From Microbispora sp. ZYX-F-249 (lineage in GTDB: Bacteria > Actinomycetota > Actinomycetes > Streptosporangiales > Streptosporangiaceae): DNA of 64,000 nt. Where the stretch lies: NCBI RefSeq assembly GCF_039649665.1, contig NZ_JBDJAW010000028.1, positions 45,684-109,683 on the forward strand, given 5' to 3'. Under the pieces are notes generated by a model. That model made no database searches. It saw only the letters and a program-made list of their open reading frames with translations, and was not told where the DNA came from. The translations under genes were made by a program, and so were the position numbers. This document shows, piece by piece, positions 1-9,355 of this stretch (position 1 is its first letter; the number at the start of each line of letters is the position of its first letter).

Positions 1-1
1 T

Positions 2-787
2 CCCTGGCGCCTGCCGGAGATCCTGGGCGAGCTGCTGCGCGCCGACGACGCCCGCTGGGTGTACGGCGCGGCCGCCGTACGCCCGCGGAACGAGGACGGC
101 GAGCGGGACGAGGGGGAGGCGCCGGAGCTGCCCGACCCGACCCTGCTGGTGGTGCCCGTGGCGCCGCGGCGGTCGATCCGGCTGCGCCGCTCGGGCCTGC
201 CGTTCACCCTGACCGAGGCGGCCCGCGCCGCCGCGATGGTGAGGCTGGCGCAGCCGCCGGCCGAGCCGTCCGCGGCCGAGGGGCCGGTGCGGCTCGCCGA
301 CGGCGCGGAGGTGCAGGTCAAGCCGCTGACTTCGCTCTATCGCGAGGCGCTGCGCGACCTGCACGAGCGCTGCTCGCCGGAGACGCGCAGGTTCCGCTAC
401 TTCACCGCCAACCCCACCCTGCCGCCCCACATGTTCGACCGGCTGTGCGACCGGGCCCGCGGGCAGTCGCTCGTCGCGGGCCACGACGGCCAGGTCGTCG
501 GACTCGCCTCGTTGATGTTCACGGCGGACCCGGGCACAGCGGAGATGGCCCTGCTCGTGGAGGACCGCTGGCAGGGCCGGGGGCTCGGTGCCCACCTGGC
601 CCGCATGCTCCTCGCACAGGCCAGGGACCTCGGCTTCGCCGAGGTGCGGGCGACCCTCCTGTACGACAACACGCGCATGCGCAGGCTGCTCGGCTCCCTC
701 GGCGCGACGCTCACCCACACCGAGGACCCCGGTGTGATGGAGGCGCGGCTCGCCGTGGGCGTGATGGCGACGGCAACCCCGAGCTGA
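2..787 (+). CDS. GNAT family N-acetyltransferase, 5' end outside the window
   Basis: The frame is open to the first base of the window, so the true start lies upstream; a GTG at 59 is available but the codons before it read as ordinary protein. The last 150 residues form a GNAT domain: a region ending in the acetyl-CoA loop Q-G-R-G-L-G-A (around 592), followed by the helix and the terminal strands with N-T-R-M-R-R-L-L. The first 90 residues are a variable segment rich in acidic residues and proline. The acceptor substrate cannot be told. The gene ends just before a strong hairpin shared with the convergent Lrp-type gene. Confidence 0.8.
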   Translation, partial: PWRLPEILGELLRADDARWVYGAAAVRPRNEDGERDEGEAPELPDPTLLVVPVAPRRSIRLRRSGLPFTLTEAARAAAMVRLAQPPAEPSAAEGPVRLADGAEVQVKPLTSLYREALRDLHERCSPETRRFRYFTANPTLPPHMFDRLCDRARGQSLVAGHDGQVVGLASLMFTADPGTAEMALLVEDRWQGRGLGAHLARMLLAQARDLGFAEVRATLLYDNTRMRRLLGSLGATLTHTEDPGVMEARLAVGVMATATPS

Positions 788-805
788 CGTCCTCACGGGT
801 GGTCC

Positions 806-841
806 TCCTGGTCCGGTGTAGCTCAGGGCACCGGACCAGGA
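806..841. terminator. Bidirectional hairpin terminator
   Basis: A perfect 13-bp stem (arms 806-818 and 829-841, CCTGGTCCGGTG core) with a 10-nt loop lies between two convergent genes. There is no T-run, as is common for actinobacterial terminators. Confidence 0.75.
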
Positions 842-874
842 CGGGTCGCCGCAGGCGCGCGCCGCCGCCGATGC

Positions 875-1336
875 TCAGCCCGCGGGGCCGAGCACGGGGC
901 GGCCGTCGACGATGCTTTTCATGACGAGGGTGGACGTCAGGCGCTGGATGCCGGGCAGCGTGGCGAGGTGGTCGTCCTCCAGGCGTTGGTAGGCGGCGAG
1001 ATCGGCGGTGAGGACGCGGAGGAGGTAGTCGGGGTCGCCGAACAGGCGCTGGGCCTGGACGACCTGCGGGATTCTCGCGACGGCATCCTCGAAGCCCAGA
1101 AGGGTGTCGCGGTCCTCCTGCAGCATGGTCACGAAGACGAGGGCCTGGAAGGGCAGCCCGACCGCTTCGGGGGCGACGATCGCCCGGTAGCCGCGGATCA
1201 CTTTGCTGCGCTCCAGTGCGCGAAGCCGGCGGTGACACGGCGACACGCTGAGCCCGACGTGTGCGGCGAGCTCGGTGACCGTGAGGCGACCGTCTTCTTG
1301 GAGCGCGGCAAGGATTTTCCGGTCGATGGCGTCCAC
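875..1336 (-). CDS. Lrp/AsnC family transcriptional regulator
   Basis: The 153-residue product has the Lrp/AsnC length. It starts V-D-A-I-D-R-K-I-L, has a winged HTH (residues about 20-45, L-A-A-H-V-G-L-S) and then the RAM ligand-binding domain, including the G-D-P-D-Y-L-L-R-V strand. A GTG start at 1336 has GAAGGA 8 nt upstream. The gene is divergent from a LysE-type exporter across 108 bp. Lrp proteins commonly control an adjacent amino-acid exporter in this arrangement, so an amino acid is the likely ligand (inference). Confidence 0.9.
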   Translation of the reverse strand: MDAIDRKILAALQEDGRLTVTELAAHVGLSVSPCHRRLRALERSKVIRGYRAIVAPEAVGLPFQALVFVTMLQEDRDTLLGFEDAVARIPQVVQAQRLFGDPDYLLRVLTADLAAYQRLEDDHLATLPGIQRLTSTLVMKSIVDGRPVLGPAG

Positions 1337-1444
1337 GGGGTGGATCCTTCTACTCCGGTGACCGTGCGGACAAGAAGTCGGCACCACTTTCCAGCTGATC
1401 GCAGGTAGTTTCCTCGGCGGAACCGTGCTCCGAGGAGAGATGCC
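1337..1444. promoter_or_regulatory. Divergent promoter region of Lrp and LysE genes
   Basis: This 108-bp gap must hold both promoters and the presumed Lrp site. GAGGAGA at 1432-1438 is the SD of the exporter. I could not define a convincing Lrp box by eye. Confidence 0.4.
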
Positions 1445-2071
1445 ATGCCCGTCGGCTCCGTCGTCGCCTTCTGGGGTGTCGCCCTGCTGCTCATCGTCGT
1501 GCCGGGAGCGGACTGGGCGTTCACCCTCGGCGCGGGGCTGCGCGGCCGCGTGGTCCCGGCCGTGGGCGGGCTCGTGCTCGGCTACGCGGGCATGACCGTC
1601 GTCGTCGCGGCGGGTGTCGGCGCCCTGGTCGCGGAGAGCGTCATGGCCCTCACGGCGCTGACCGTCCTCGGCGGCGGCTATCTGCTGTGGCACGGAGCGC
1701 GGACGCTCACCTCCTCGTTCACGCCCGTCGGGACCGTCGGCGGGCCGGCAGAGGCACCGTCGGGAACCGGCTGGGCGACGCTCACGCAGGGCATCGGAGT
1801 CAGCGGGCTCAACCCCAAGGGACTGCTCATCTTCGTCGCCCTGCTCCCGCAGTTCACCAGCCCTGACCGGGACTGGCCCCTGCCCGTGCAGATGGGCGCC
1901 CTGGGGCTGGTCTTCATGATCACCTGCGCCGCCTTCTACCTGGCCCTCGGCTCGGTGACGCGGACGATCCTGATACCCCGCCCCGCCGCGGCACAGGCCG
2001 TGCACCGGCTGTCCGGAGCCGGAATGGTCATCGTCGGCGTCCTCCTGGTGGTCGAGAGGGTCGGCGGCTGA
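1445..2071 (+). CDS. LysE/RhtB family amino-acid exporter
   Basis: The 208-residue protein is hydrophobic throughout, with about six membrane segments. It has the family N-terminus: a hydrophobic helix leading into V-P-G-A-D-W (residues 20-25), where P-G-P/A-D is the signature of the LysE/RhtB fold. A soluble loop (residues about 95-115) and the S-G-L-N-P-K-G motif (119-125) are also typical. The ATG has GAGGAGA at good spacing. Family members export lysine, threonine, homoserine or related compounds; the substrate is not visible here. The divergent Lrp regulator is its probable controller. Confidence 0.9.
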   Translation: MPVGSVVAFWGVALLLIVVPGADWAFTLGAGLRGRVVPAVGGLVLGYAGMTVVVAAGVGALVAESVMALTALTVLGGGYLLWHGARTLTSSFTPVGTVGGPAEAPSGTGWATLTQGIGVSGLNPKGLLIFVALLPQFTSPDRDWPLPVQMGALGLVFMITCAAFYLALGSVTRTILIPRPAAAQAVHRLSGAGMVIVGVLLVVERVGG

Positions 2072-2138
2072 GCACCGGCCGCCGAGGATGCCGCCGGTGC
2101 CGGTGGAGCGGGACGAAGAATTCAGGTACAGGTGGTCT

Positions 2139-3068
2139 GTGGACTTCGACGAGGCGGCCGAGCGGCTCTACGGCATGGTGCCCGAGGAGTTCACCACGGC
2201 CCGCGACGCGCTGGCGAAGGAAGTGAAGGCGGCCGGGGACGCCGCGCTGGCCAAGCGGATCAAGGCGCTGCGCAGGCCCACCGTGGTGGCCTGGGCCGTC
2301 AACCGGACGGCGCGGGAGCGCGGGGACGAACTCGGCCGGCTGCTCGACCTCGGGCGGCGGCTGCGGGAGGCCTGGCGCGCCCAGGACGCGGACGCCCTGG
2401 CCGAGATCGGCAGGGACAGGACCCCGCTCATCGCCCGTCTCGTCCGGTCCGTACGCGAGGAGGCCGAGGCGGCCGGACATCCCCTGGCCCCCGCGGCCGA
2501 CCTGGAGATCGAGCAGACCCTCGACGCCGCCGTGGTGGACGAGGACGCGGCCGAGCGGGTGCGCCGGGGCACGCTGACCCGCCCCCTGAGCTACAGCGGC
2601 TTCACCCCCGCCCCCGTCGTACGGCCCGCCCCCGAACCGGCCGCGCCTGCGGAGCGGAAACCCGCGAAAACCGTGGGGAAGCCCAAGCACCACGACGGCG
2701 AGGAGGAACGGCGGGAACGCGAACGGCGCGAGGCCGAGCGACGGGAGGCCGAGCGCCGTCGCCGGATCGAGAACCTCGAGAACGCGCTCGCCGAGGCCGA
2801 ACGAGCCGCGACGGAGGCGGAGCGGGGCCGTGCCGACTGGGAGGCCGAGCGGGCCGAGGCCGTGCGCGAGCACGAGCGGCGCACGGCCAAGGTCGAGACG
2901 CTCGCGGCCAAGCTGGCCAAGGCCAAGGACAAGCTGAGCGCGGCCGAACACCGGCTGGAGGTCGCCCGCCGGGAGGAGACGAACGCCGAACGCGCCGCCC
3001 GCTCGGCCCGCGTACGCGCCGATGAGGCCCGCACCGCCCTGGACGAGGCCCGATCAGGCCACGATTGA
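2139..3068 (+). CDS. Conserved coiled-coil protein of unknown function
   Basis: The N-terminal part (about 170 residues) is helical and begins D-F-D-E-A-A-E-R-L-Y-G, with an A-L-R-R-P-T-V-V-A-W-A-V-N-R segment. A proline-rich linker follows, then a long highly charged coiled coil (residues about 195-305) of E/R/A heptads. No signal peptide or membrane helix is seen. I chose GTG 2139, which has AGGTGG a few bases upstream; an in-frame ATG at 2088 would add 17 residues but has no separated SD. The architecture resembles uncharacterised actinobacterial coiled-coil proteins; no function is assigned. Confidence 0.7.
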   Translation: MDFDEAAERLYGMVPEEFTTARDALAKEVKAAGDAALAKRIKALRRPTVVAWAVNRTARERGDELGRLLDLGRRLREAWRAQDADALAEIGRDRTPLIARLVRSVREEAEAAGHPLAPAADLEIEQTLDAAVVDEDAAERVRRGTLTRPLSYSGFTPAPVVRPAPEPAAPAERKPAKTVGKPKHHDGEEERRERERREAERREAERRRRIENLENALAEAERAATEAERGRADWEAERAEAVREHERRTAKVETLAAKLAKAKDKLSAAEHRLEVARREETNAERAARSARVRADEARTALDEARSGHD

Positions 3069-3086
3069 AGCCACGGCGGACGTGGA

Positions 3087-3119
3087 ACGGCCGGGCGGGG
3101 GAGTGCCCGGCCCGGCCGT
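3087..3119. terminator. Hairpin terminator between convergent genes
   Basis: Arms ACGGCCGGG (3087-3095) and CCCGGCCGT (3111-3119) form a perfect 9-bp GC-rich stem. It sits between the coiled-coil gene and pgl, which converge here. Confidence 0.6.
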
Positions 3120-3139
3120 CACGTGCTGCGGACTCCCGG

Positions 3140-3919
3140 TCAGGGGGAGGCGATCCTGCCCAGGCTGGGCGGGATCTTGTGCGCGGCGGCGCGGTCGAGC
3201 AGGAACAGCGTGCGCTGCCGCCCGCGCGCCCCCGCGGCCGGGACCTGGAACGGCCCGGCGTCGGACAGGGCCATCCGGACCGCCTGCGCCTTGTCCTCGC
3301 CCGCGGCGACGATCCAGATCTCCCTGGCGGCCCGCAGCGCGGGGAACGTCAGCGACAGCCGGGTCGGCGGCGGCTTGGGGGAGCCGTGCACCGCCACCAC
3401 CGAGCGCTCCTCCTCGTAGACCGCGGGTTTGTCCGGGAACAACGAGGCGACGTGCGCGTCCGGTCCCATGCCGAGCAGAAGCACGTCGAACGAGGGCACC
3501 GGCCCGTGGTCCTCGGGCCTGGCCGCCTTGGCCAGCTCGACCGCGTACGCGTCGGCGGCCTCCTCGGCGGTCATCCCCGAGTCGGGGCCGGGCATCGGGT
3601 GGACCCGGCTCGGGTCCACGTCGACGTGGTCGAGCAGGGCCTGCCGGGCACCGGTCTCGTTGCGCTCCGGATCGCCGGTCGGCAGGAACCGCTCGTCGCC
3701 CCACCAAATGTCGAGCGCCCGCCAGTCGATGGCGTCGCGCGCCGCCGTCCCCGCGAGGGCGGCGAGCGTCGCGATGCCCACGCTGCCGCCGGTCAGCACC
3801 AGGTGCGCAGAACCGCGGGCCGCCTGGGTGTCCACCAGCCGCGTGATGAGGCGGGCGGCCACGGCCTGGGCCAGCAGTTCGGCGTCCCGGTGGACGATGA
3901 CGGTGGGAACGCCGCTCAC
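3140..3919 (-). CDS. pgl: 6-phosphogluconolactonase
   Basis: Hydrolyses 6-phosphogluconolactone to 6-phosphogluconate, the second oxidative step of the pentose-phosphate pathway, in the cytosol. The 259-residue product matches the Pgl/DevB family: L-T-G-G-S (residues 43-47), W-W-G-D-E-R-F (72-78), then S-x-x-N-E near residue 87, and the L-L-L-G-M-G-P-D-A-H-V-A-S-L-F-P core with the catalytic His. Its GTG start overlaps the opcA stop (GTGA), so translation is probably coupled. It is the last gene of the tkt-tal-pgi-zwf-opcA-pgl transcript. Confidence 0.95.
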   Translation of the reverse strand: MSGVPTVIVHRDAELLAQAVAARLITRLVDTQAARGSAHLVLTGGSVGIATLAALAGTAARDAIDWRALDIWWGDERFLPTGDPERNETGARQALLDHVDVDPSRVHPMPGPDSGMTAEEAADAYAVELAKAARPEDHGPVPSFDVLLLGMGPDAHVASLFPDKPAVYEEERSVVAVHGSPKPPPTRLSLTFPALRAAREIWIVAAGEDKAQAVRMALSDAGPFQVPAAGARGRQRTLFLLDRAAAHKIPPSLGRIASP

Positions 3920-4839
3920 GCCCGTCCCCGCCCCTTCATCTCCGCCAGGCGACGGATCGCGGCGGCGTAGATGTCGTCGGGGTCCAGCCTGCGCAGCTCC
4001 TCGGCCAGCAGCTCCGAGGTCGGCCTGCGGGCCAGGGCGACCCGGCGGTCGGGGTTGCCGGGGCGCGACAGCGTGGCGAGCCTCGCGTCGCTCCTGCTCA
4101 CCGTCAGCTCGCCGCCGTCCTCGAGGGACAGCCGCACGCCCGTCAGGCCGGGGCCGGCGGAGTCGGCGACCTCGATCGGCACCTCCAGCCGGTCACACAG
4201 CCAGGCGGCCAGCAGCGGCGCGCTGGGGTTGCCCGCCGCGGCCTCCACCACGCCTCCGGTGACCTTCCCGATGGGCTGGTCGAAGGCGGCGGCCAGCAGG
4301 CTGCGCCACGGCGTGAGCCGCGTCCAGGCCAGGTCGGTGTCGCCGGGCACGTACTGGCCGGCCCGGGCGGCGATCGCCGACACGCCGTCCTGAGCCGACC
4401 TGGCGTCGGTGATGCGGCGGCTGCCGAGGTGCCCGATCGCGGTCTTGGCGGGGACGTCCGGGCAGTCGCCCGGCCACCACACCACCACCGGCGTGTCGGT
4501 GAGCAGCAGCGGCGTGATCACCGAGTCGGCGTGCTCGGTCAGCTCGCCGTACAGGCGCAGCAGCACGACCTCGCCCGGCGCCGACTCGCCCACGCGGATC
4601 TCCGCGTCCAGCCGGTTGGGCTCGGCCGGGTCGCGGCTGATCACGATGAGGATGCGCGAGGGGTGCTCGCGCGCCGCCTCGGTGGCCGCGCGCAGGGCGT
4701 CGTACTGCCCCGCCTCGTCCACCACCACGACGAGCGTCAGCACCATGCCGACGGCGGGCGCGCCCATCTGGTGCCGCAGGCGGGTGAGCGTCGAAGAGAT
4801 CTTCGACGCGGTCGTCTCGGTCAGGTTGAAGGTCGTCAC
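3916..4839 (-). CDS. opcA: Glucose-6-phosphate dehydrogenase assembly protein OpcA
   Basis: OpcA is needed for assembly and activity of glucose-6-phosphate dehydrogenase in cyanobacteria and actinobacteria. The 307-residue product has the usual length and the conserved V-V-W-W-P-G-D-x-P segment (residues about 118-126) and R-R-I-T-D-A-R. The GTG start is preceded by GGAGAG. It lies 49 nt after zwf and overlaps pgl by 4 nt, the standard actinobacterial order zwf-opcA-pgl. It has no catalytic motif of its own, in keeping with a chaperone or allosteric role. Confidence 0.93.
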   Translation of the reverse strand: MTTFNLTETTASKISSTLTRLRHQMGAPAVGMVLTLVVVVDEAGQYDALRAATEAAREHPSRILIVISRDPAEPNRLDAEIRVGESAPGEVVLLRLYGELTEHADSVITPLLLTDTPVVVWWPGDCPDVPAKTAIGHLGSRRITDARSAQDGVSAIAARAGQYVPGDTDLAWTRLTPWRSLLAAAFDQPIGKVTGGVVEAAAGNPSAPLLAAWLCDRLEVPIEVADSAGPGLTGVRLSLEDGGELTVSRSDARLATLSRPGNPDRRVALARRPTSELLAEELRRLDPDDIYAAAIRRLAEMKGRGRA

Positions 4840-4888
4840 ACCGCTCTCCGCTCGATCCGCCCGGAACGCGCCTCGCCGGAAGCCGCGC

Positions 4889-6562
4889 TCACAGCCGCCT
4901 CCAGGCGCGTCCGTCCCTGGCCAGCATCGCGTCGGCCGAGGCGGGCCCCCAGGAGCCGGACTCGTACCCCTCGGGCTTGCCCTCGGAGGCCCAGAACTCC
5001 TCGATCGGGTCGAGGATCTGCCACGACAGCTCCACCTCCCGCTGGTGCGGGAACAGCGGCGGATCGCCGATGAGCACGTCGAGCAGCAGCCGCTCGTACG
5101 CCTCGGGGGAGGACTCCATGAACGACTCGCCGTAGGCGAAGTCCATGTTGACGTCCCTGACCTCCATGGCCGTGCCCGGCACCTTGGAGCCGAAGCGCAC
5201 CGTGATGCCCTCGTCCGGCTGCACGCGGATGACCAGTGCGTTGTGCCCGAGGATCTCGGTGTCGTCCTTGCTGAACGGCAGGTGCGGCGCCCGCTGGAAG
5301 ACGACGGCCACCTCGGTCATCCGGCGGCTGAGCCGCTTGCCCGTCCGCAGGTAGAACGGCACGCCCGCCCACCGGCGGTTGGCCACCTCCAGCTTCACCG
5401 CGGCGTACGTCTCGGTCGCGGAGTCGGAGGAGATGCCCTGCTCCTCCAGGTAGCCGACGACCGGCTCGCCGCCCTGCCAGCCCCGCGTGTACTGGCCGCG
5501 GGCGGTGCCGGTGGCCAGGTCGGCGGGCAGCTTGACCGCCCGCAGGACCTTCTCCTTCTCCCGGCGCAGCGCGTCGGCGTCGAAGGACGTGGGGTCCTCC
5601 ATCGCGACCAGCGCGAGGAGCTGGAGCAGGTGGTTCTGGATCACGTCACGGGCCGCGCCGATGCCGTCGTAGTAGCCGGCCCGGCCGCCGATGCCGATGT
5701 CCTCGGCCATCGTGATCTGGACGTGGTCGACGTAGCCGCGGTTCCAGATCGGCTCGTACAGCGTGTTGGCGAAACGGAGCGCCAGGATGTTCTGGACGGT
5801 CTCCTTGCCGAGGTAGTGGTCGATCCGGAAGACCGAGCTCTCCGGGAACACCGCGCTGGTGATCGCGTTGAGCTCCTGCGCGCTCTTCAGGTCGTGCCCG
5901 AACGGCTTCTCGATGACGACCCGGCGCCAGGAGCCCTCGGGCCCCTTGGCCAGGTTCGTCCGCTTGAGCTGCTCGATCACGAGCGGGAAGAACTTCGGCG
6001 GCACCGACAGGTAGAAGGCGTAGTTGCCGCCGGTGCCCCGGGTCTCGTCGATCTCCTTGAGCATCATGGCGAGCACGTCGAAGGCGCCGTCGTCGCCGAA
6101 CTCGCCGGGGCAGAAGTGGATGCCCTCGCTGAGCTGCTTCCAGACCTCGTCGCGGAACGGCGTCCGCGCGTGCTCCTTGACCGCCTCGTACGTGACCTGG
6201 GCGAAGTCCTCGTGCGCCCAGTCGCGGCGGGCGAAGCCGACCAGGGAGAAGCCCGGGGGCAGCAGCCCCCGGTTCCCCAGGTCGTAGATCGCCGGCAGCA
6301 GCTTGCGCTTGGCGAGGTCACCCGTGACGCCGAACAGCACGAGCACGCACGGCCCGGCCACCCGGGGCAGGCGCCGGTCGCGCGGGTCGCGCAGCGGGTT
6401 GGCGGCCATGGTCAGCTCGGTCGTCCCCGTCGTGGCCGCCTGCGCGGCGGCCAGGACCGCCCGCTCGGCGGCCGTCAGGTCGTCCACGGCCGGCTGCGGC
6501 AGCTCGCCTCCCGCCTGCCGGGCGTCGTCGGCGGGGGCCTGCGGCTCCTGTTGCTCCGTCAT
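4889..6562 (-). CDS. zwf: Glucose-6-phosphate 1-dehydrogenase with extended N-terminus
   Basis: Oxidises glucose-6-phosphate and yields NADPH. It has the nucleotide-binding G-V-T-G-D-L-A-K-R-K loop (residues about 78-87), E-K-P-F-G-H-D, and the active-site R-I-D-H-Y-L-G-K-E. The ATG chosen has a very good SD (AGGGAGGAC) close upstream and gives 557 residues, about 50 more than usual. The extra N-terminus is acidic, rich in Ala/Gln and probably disordered. A second ATG at 6409 would give a normal-length enzyme but has only a weak SD. It is followed by its assembly factor opcA. Confidence 0.95.
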   Translation of the reverse strand: MTEQQEPQAPADDARQAGGELPQPAVDDLTAAERAVLAAAQAATTGTTELTMAANPLRDPRDRRLPRVAGPCVLVLFGVTGDLAKRKLLPAIYDLGNRGLLPPGFSLVGFARRDWAHEDFAQVTYEAVKEHARTPFRDEVWKQLSEGIHFCPGEFGDDGAFDVLAMMLKEIDETRGTGGNYAFYLSVPPKFFPLVIEQLKRTNLAKGPEGSWRRVVIEKPFGHDLKSAQELNAITSAVFPESSVFRIDHYLGKETVQNILALRFANTLYEPIWNRGYVDHVQITMAEDIGIGGRAGYYDGIGAARDVIQNHLLQLLALVAMEDPTSFDADALRREKEKVLRAVKLPADLATGTARGQYTRGWQGGEPVVGYLEEQGISSDSATETYAAVKLEVANRRWAGVPFYLRTGKRLSRRMTEVAVVFQRAPHLPFSKDDTEILGHNALVIRVQPDEGITVRFGSKVPGTAMEVRDVNMDFAYGESFMESSPEAYERLLLDVLIGDPPLFPHQREVELSWQILDPIEEFWASEGKPEGYESGSWGPASADAMLARDGRAWRRL

Positions 6563-6608
6563 GTGTCCTCCCTGCGGACGGGCCCTACGCCTGTAACGCA
6601 TCGCATTT

Positions 6609-8234
6609 TCAGAGCTCCTCCGCCACGGAGAGCAGATGCCGGACGCCGGCGACGCGGTCGGTGAGGTGCAGGCGGACCGCCGGACGGCCGCGGGAGGTCA
6701 GGGCTCCCAGGTCGCCCAGCGCCTGCGCGAGCTGCAGCCTGCCCAGCGTGTACGGCTTGCCGGGGACCTCGACGTCGTCGGTCACGGCCCCGGTGACCTG
6801 CAGGAACACGCCGGCCTCCGGCCCGCCCTTGTGGTACTGGCCGGTGGAGTGCAGGAAACGCGGGCCCCAGCCGAACGTGACCGCGTGGTCGGTGCGGTAG
6901 TCGAGCAGTGCCCGCAAGGTGGCGACGTCGGCGCTCGCCCACGTCTCGGTCATCTCCTCGAAGGAGGCGTCGCCGACCACCGCGGCGTCGAACGCGGCCT
7001 CGCGGTCGAGGTACGCCATGATCGCCAGGTAGCCGCGCTCGGGGATCGCGCGCAGCAGCCAGGTGAGGACGTCGGCCAGGTTCTTCAGGTCGCCGGGCAC
7101 GTCGCCGTACACCTCGACCGGGCCGTCGGTGAGCATCGGCGTGCCGGTCGGCAGCGGGCCGTCGCCGGCCTCCTGCAGGATCCTGGTGGTGTTCTCCTTC
7201 GACTCGGCGACGTTCGGCTGGTCGAACGGGTTGATCCCGAGCACCCGGCCGGCGATCGCCGTGGCGTACTCCCAGACGAGGAACTGCGCGCCGAGCGGGC
7301 CGTCGACGGTCGTGCCGCTGTCGGGGCCGATGGTGACGAGGAACTGGTCGCCGGCCTCGGCCGCCTCGGCGCCGACGACGGGCAGGATGCCCTTGCCCTC
7401 CTTGCCGGTCGACTCGGCGATGAGCTGCTCGATCCAGTCGGGCAGGCCGGTGATGTCGGAGGGCGCGTCGCGCAGGATGAGCTTGTCGCGCCCCTGCAGC
7501 GCCCGCGCGCCGAGCAGCGCGCCGAGCTCCAGGCCCGGGTTGCCCTCGTCCTGCGCGAGCAGCGGCGCCACCGCGGCGGCGTCGTCGAGCAGCTTGGCCA
7601 CGTCGGCGCCCGCGAGGGCGCTCGGCACCAGGCCGAACGCGGTGAGCGCGCTGTAGCGGCCGCCCACGTTCGGGTCGGCCAGCACGACCGGGTATCCGGC
7701 CTCGATGGCCGTCCGCTCCAGCGGCGAGCCGGGGTCGGTGACGACCACGATCCGCTCGGCCGGGTCGATGCCCGCGTCCCGGAACGCCTGCTCGTAGACG
7801 CGCCGGTGGCTGTCGGTCTCGATCGTGCCGCCGCTCTTGCTCGCCACCACCACGATCGTGCGGTCGAGCCGGTCGGCGAGCGCGCGCCGGACCTGGTGCG
7901 GATCGGTGGTGTCGAGGACGGTCAGCGGCACGTCCTCGGTGGCGCAGATCACCTCGGGGGCGAGGGAGGAGCCGCCCATGCCGGCGAGCACCACGTGGTC
8001 AAGGCCCGCGGCGCGGGCCCGCTCCACCAGCGTGGCGATCTCCGGCAGCAGCTCCCGGCTGGCGCGGTGCAGGCCCAGCCAGCCCAGCCGGATCGCGGCC
8101 TCGGACTGCGCCTGCGGGCCCCACAGCGTGGAGTCGCCCGCGGCGAGGGCCGCGGGCACCCCCTCGGCCACGAGCTTGTCCTTGACCGCCTTGACGGCGT
8201 CCGCCTCGTCGCCGAGGGTCACCTCGATTGTCAT
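6609..8234 (-). CDS. pgi: Glucose-6-phosphate isomerase
   Basis: Interconverts glucose-6-phosphate and fructose-6-phosphate, linking glycolysis to the pentose-phosphate genes around it. The 541-residue product has the two sugar-phosphate isomerase (SIS) folds: G-M-G-G-S-S-L-A-P (residues about 104-112) and the phosphate-binding S-K-S-G-G-T-I-E-T (about 151-159), plus a later Q-F-L-V-W-E-Y-A-T-A segment. It starts 7 nt after the tal stop codon and lacks a strong SD, so translational coupling is likely. Confidence 0.93.
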   Translation of the reverse strand: MTIEVTLGDEADAVKAVKDKLVAEGVPAALAAGDSTLWGPQAQSEAAIRLGWLGLHRASRELLPEIATLVERARAAGLDHVVLAGMGGSSLAPEVICATEDVPLTVLDTTDPHQVRRALADRLDRTIVVVASKSGGTIETDSHRRVYEQAFRDAGIDPAERIVVVTDPGSPLERTAIEAGYPVVLADPNVGGRYSALTAFGLVPSALAGADVAKLLDDAAAVAPLLAQDEGNPGLELGALLGARALQGRDKLILRDAPSDITGLPDWIEQLIAESTGKEGKGILPVVGAEAAEAGDQFLVTIGPDSGTTVDGPLGAQFLVWEYATAIAGRVLGINPFDQPNVAESKENTTRILQEAGDGPLPTGTPMLTDGPVEVYGDVPGDLKNLADVLTWLLRAIPERGYLAIMAYLDREAAFDAAVVGDASFEEMTETWASADVATLRALLDYRTDHAVTFGWGPRFLHSTGQYHKGGPEAGVFLQVTGAVTDDVEVPGKPYTLGRLQLAQALGDLGALTSRGRPAVRLHLTDRVAGVRHLLSVAEEL

Positions 8235-8241
8235 CTGTAGC

Positions 8242-9345
8242 TCAGGCCTTCCGCAGCTCGCCGTCGACGGTCTCGAGAAGCTCGCTCCAGGACGTCTCGA
8301 ACTTGTCGACGCCCTCCTCCTCCAGCGCGCGGACGACGTCGTCGTAGTCGATGCCGGCCTGCTTGAGCGAGGCCATGACGTCCCACGCCTGCTGGTAGAA
8401 GGGGCGGATGGTGTCGCCCGAGATCCGGCCGTGGTCGGCCGAGGCGTCCAGCGTCTTCTCCGGCATGGTGTTGACCACCCCGGCCGTGACCAGCTGCTCG
8501 ACGTACAGCGTGTCGGGGAAGTCGGGGTTCTTCACGCCGGTGGAGGCCCACAGCGGGCGCTGCGGGTGCGCGCCGGCCGCGCGCAGCGCCTGCCAGCGCG
8601 GCGAGTTCATGACCTCCTCGTACGCGGCGTACGCCAGGCGGGCGTTGGCCACGGCGGCCTTGCCCTTCAGCTCGGCGGCCTCCGGCGTGCCGATCTTGTC
8701 GAGGCGCTTGTCGATCTCGGTGTCGACGCGGCTGACGAAGAACGACGCGACCGACTCGATCGTGGCCAGGTTGAGGCCGTTGGCCTTGGCCTTCTCGAGC
8801 CCGCTCAGCCAGGCGTCCATCACCTGGCGGTACCGCTCGAGCGAGAAGATCAGCGTGACGTTGACGCTGATGCCCTCGGAGATGGCCTGGGTGATCGCCG
8901 GCAGGCCCTCGACCGTCGCCGGGATCTTGATGTGCACGTTGGGCCGGTCGACCAGCCACCACAGCGCGCGGGCCTCGGCGATCGTCGCCTCGGTCTTGCG
9001 GGCCAGGCGCGGGTCCACCTCGATCGACACGCGGCCGTCGACGCCGCGGGTGGCGTCGAAGACCGGCCGCATCACGTCGGCCGCCCAGCGGATGTCGAAC
9101 GTGGTGATCGCGCGGACGGCCTCCTCGACCGTCACCCCGCGGGTGGCGAGGTCGCGCAGCTGCGCGTCGTAGGCGTCGCCCTTGCTCAGGGCGGAGGCGA
9201 AGATCGTGGGGTTGGAGGTGACCCCGGTGACGTTCTTGTCGCGGATCAGGGCGGCGAGGTTGCCGGAGCGCAGCCGCTCCCGGCTGATGTCGTCGAGCCA
9301 GATGGAGACTCCGGCGTCGGTCAGCCGCTTCAGATTCTCATTCAT
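8242..9345 (-). CDS. tal: Transaldolase
   Basis: Transfers a dihydroxyacetone unit between sugar phosphates in the non-oxidative pentose-phosphate pathway. The 367-residue length is that of the actinobacterial class. Visible motifs are G-V-T-S-N-P-T-I-F (residues 38-46), D-x-R-x-A-x-D-V-M-R-P-V-F, the Schiff-base lysine strand H-I-K-I-P-A-T (with the catalytic Lys), S-V-N-V-T-L-I-F-S, and W-A-S-T-G-V-K-N near the C-terminus. The ATG has GAGGGA 6 nt upstream. It is 10 nt downstream of tkt. Confidence 0.95.
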   Translation of the reverse strand: MNENLKRLTDAGVSIWLDDISRERLRSGNLAALIRDKNVTGVTSNPTIFASALSKGDAYDAQLRDLATRGVTVEEAVRAITTFDIRWAADVMRPVFDATRGVDGRVSIEVDPRLARKTEATIAEARALWWLVDRPNVHIKIPATVEGLPAITQAISEGISVNVTLIFSLERYRQVMDAWLSGLEKAKANGLNLATIESVASFFVSRVDTEIDKRLDKIGTPEAAELKGKAAVANARLAYAAYEEVMNSPRWQALRAAGAHPQRPLWASTGVKNPDFPDTLYVEQLVTAGVVNTMPEKTLDASADHGRISGDTIRPFYQQAWDVMASLKQAGIDYDDVVRALEEEGVDKFETSWSELLETVDGELRKA

Positions 9346-9355
9346 CCTTCGTCCC

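Noticed and set aside
814..850. Sequence GGTGTAGCTCAGG resembling the 5' part of a tRNA gene
   Set aside because: No anticodon arm, T-loop or acceptor pairing follows. The segment is the loop and arms of a 13-bp terminator hairpin.
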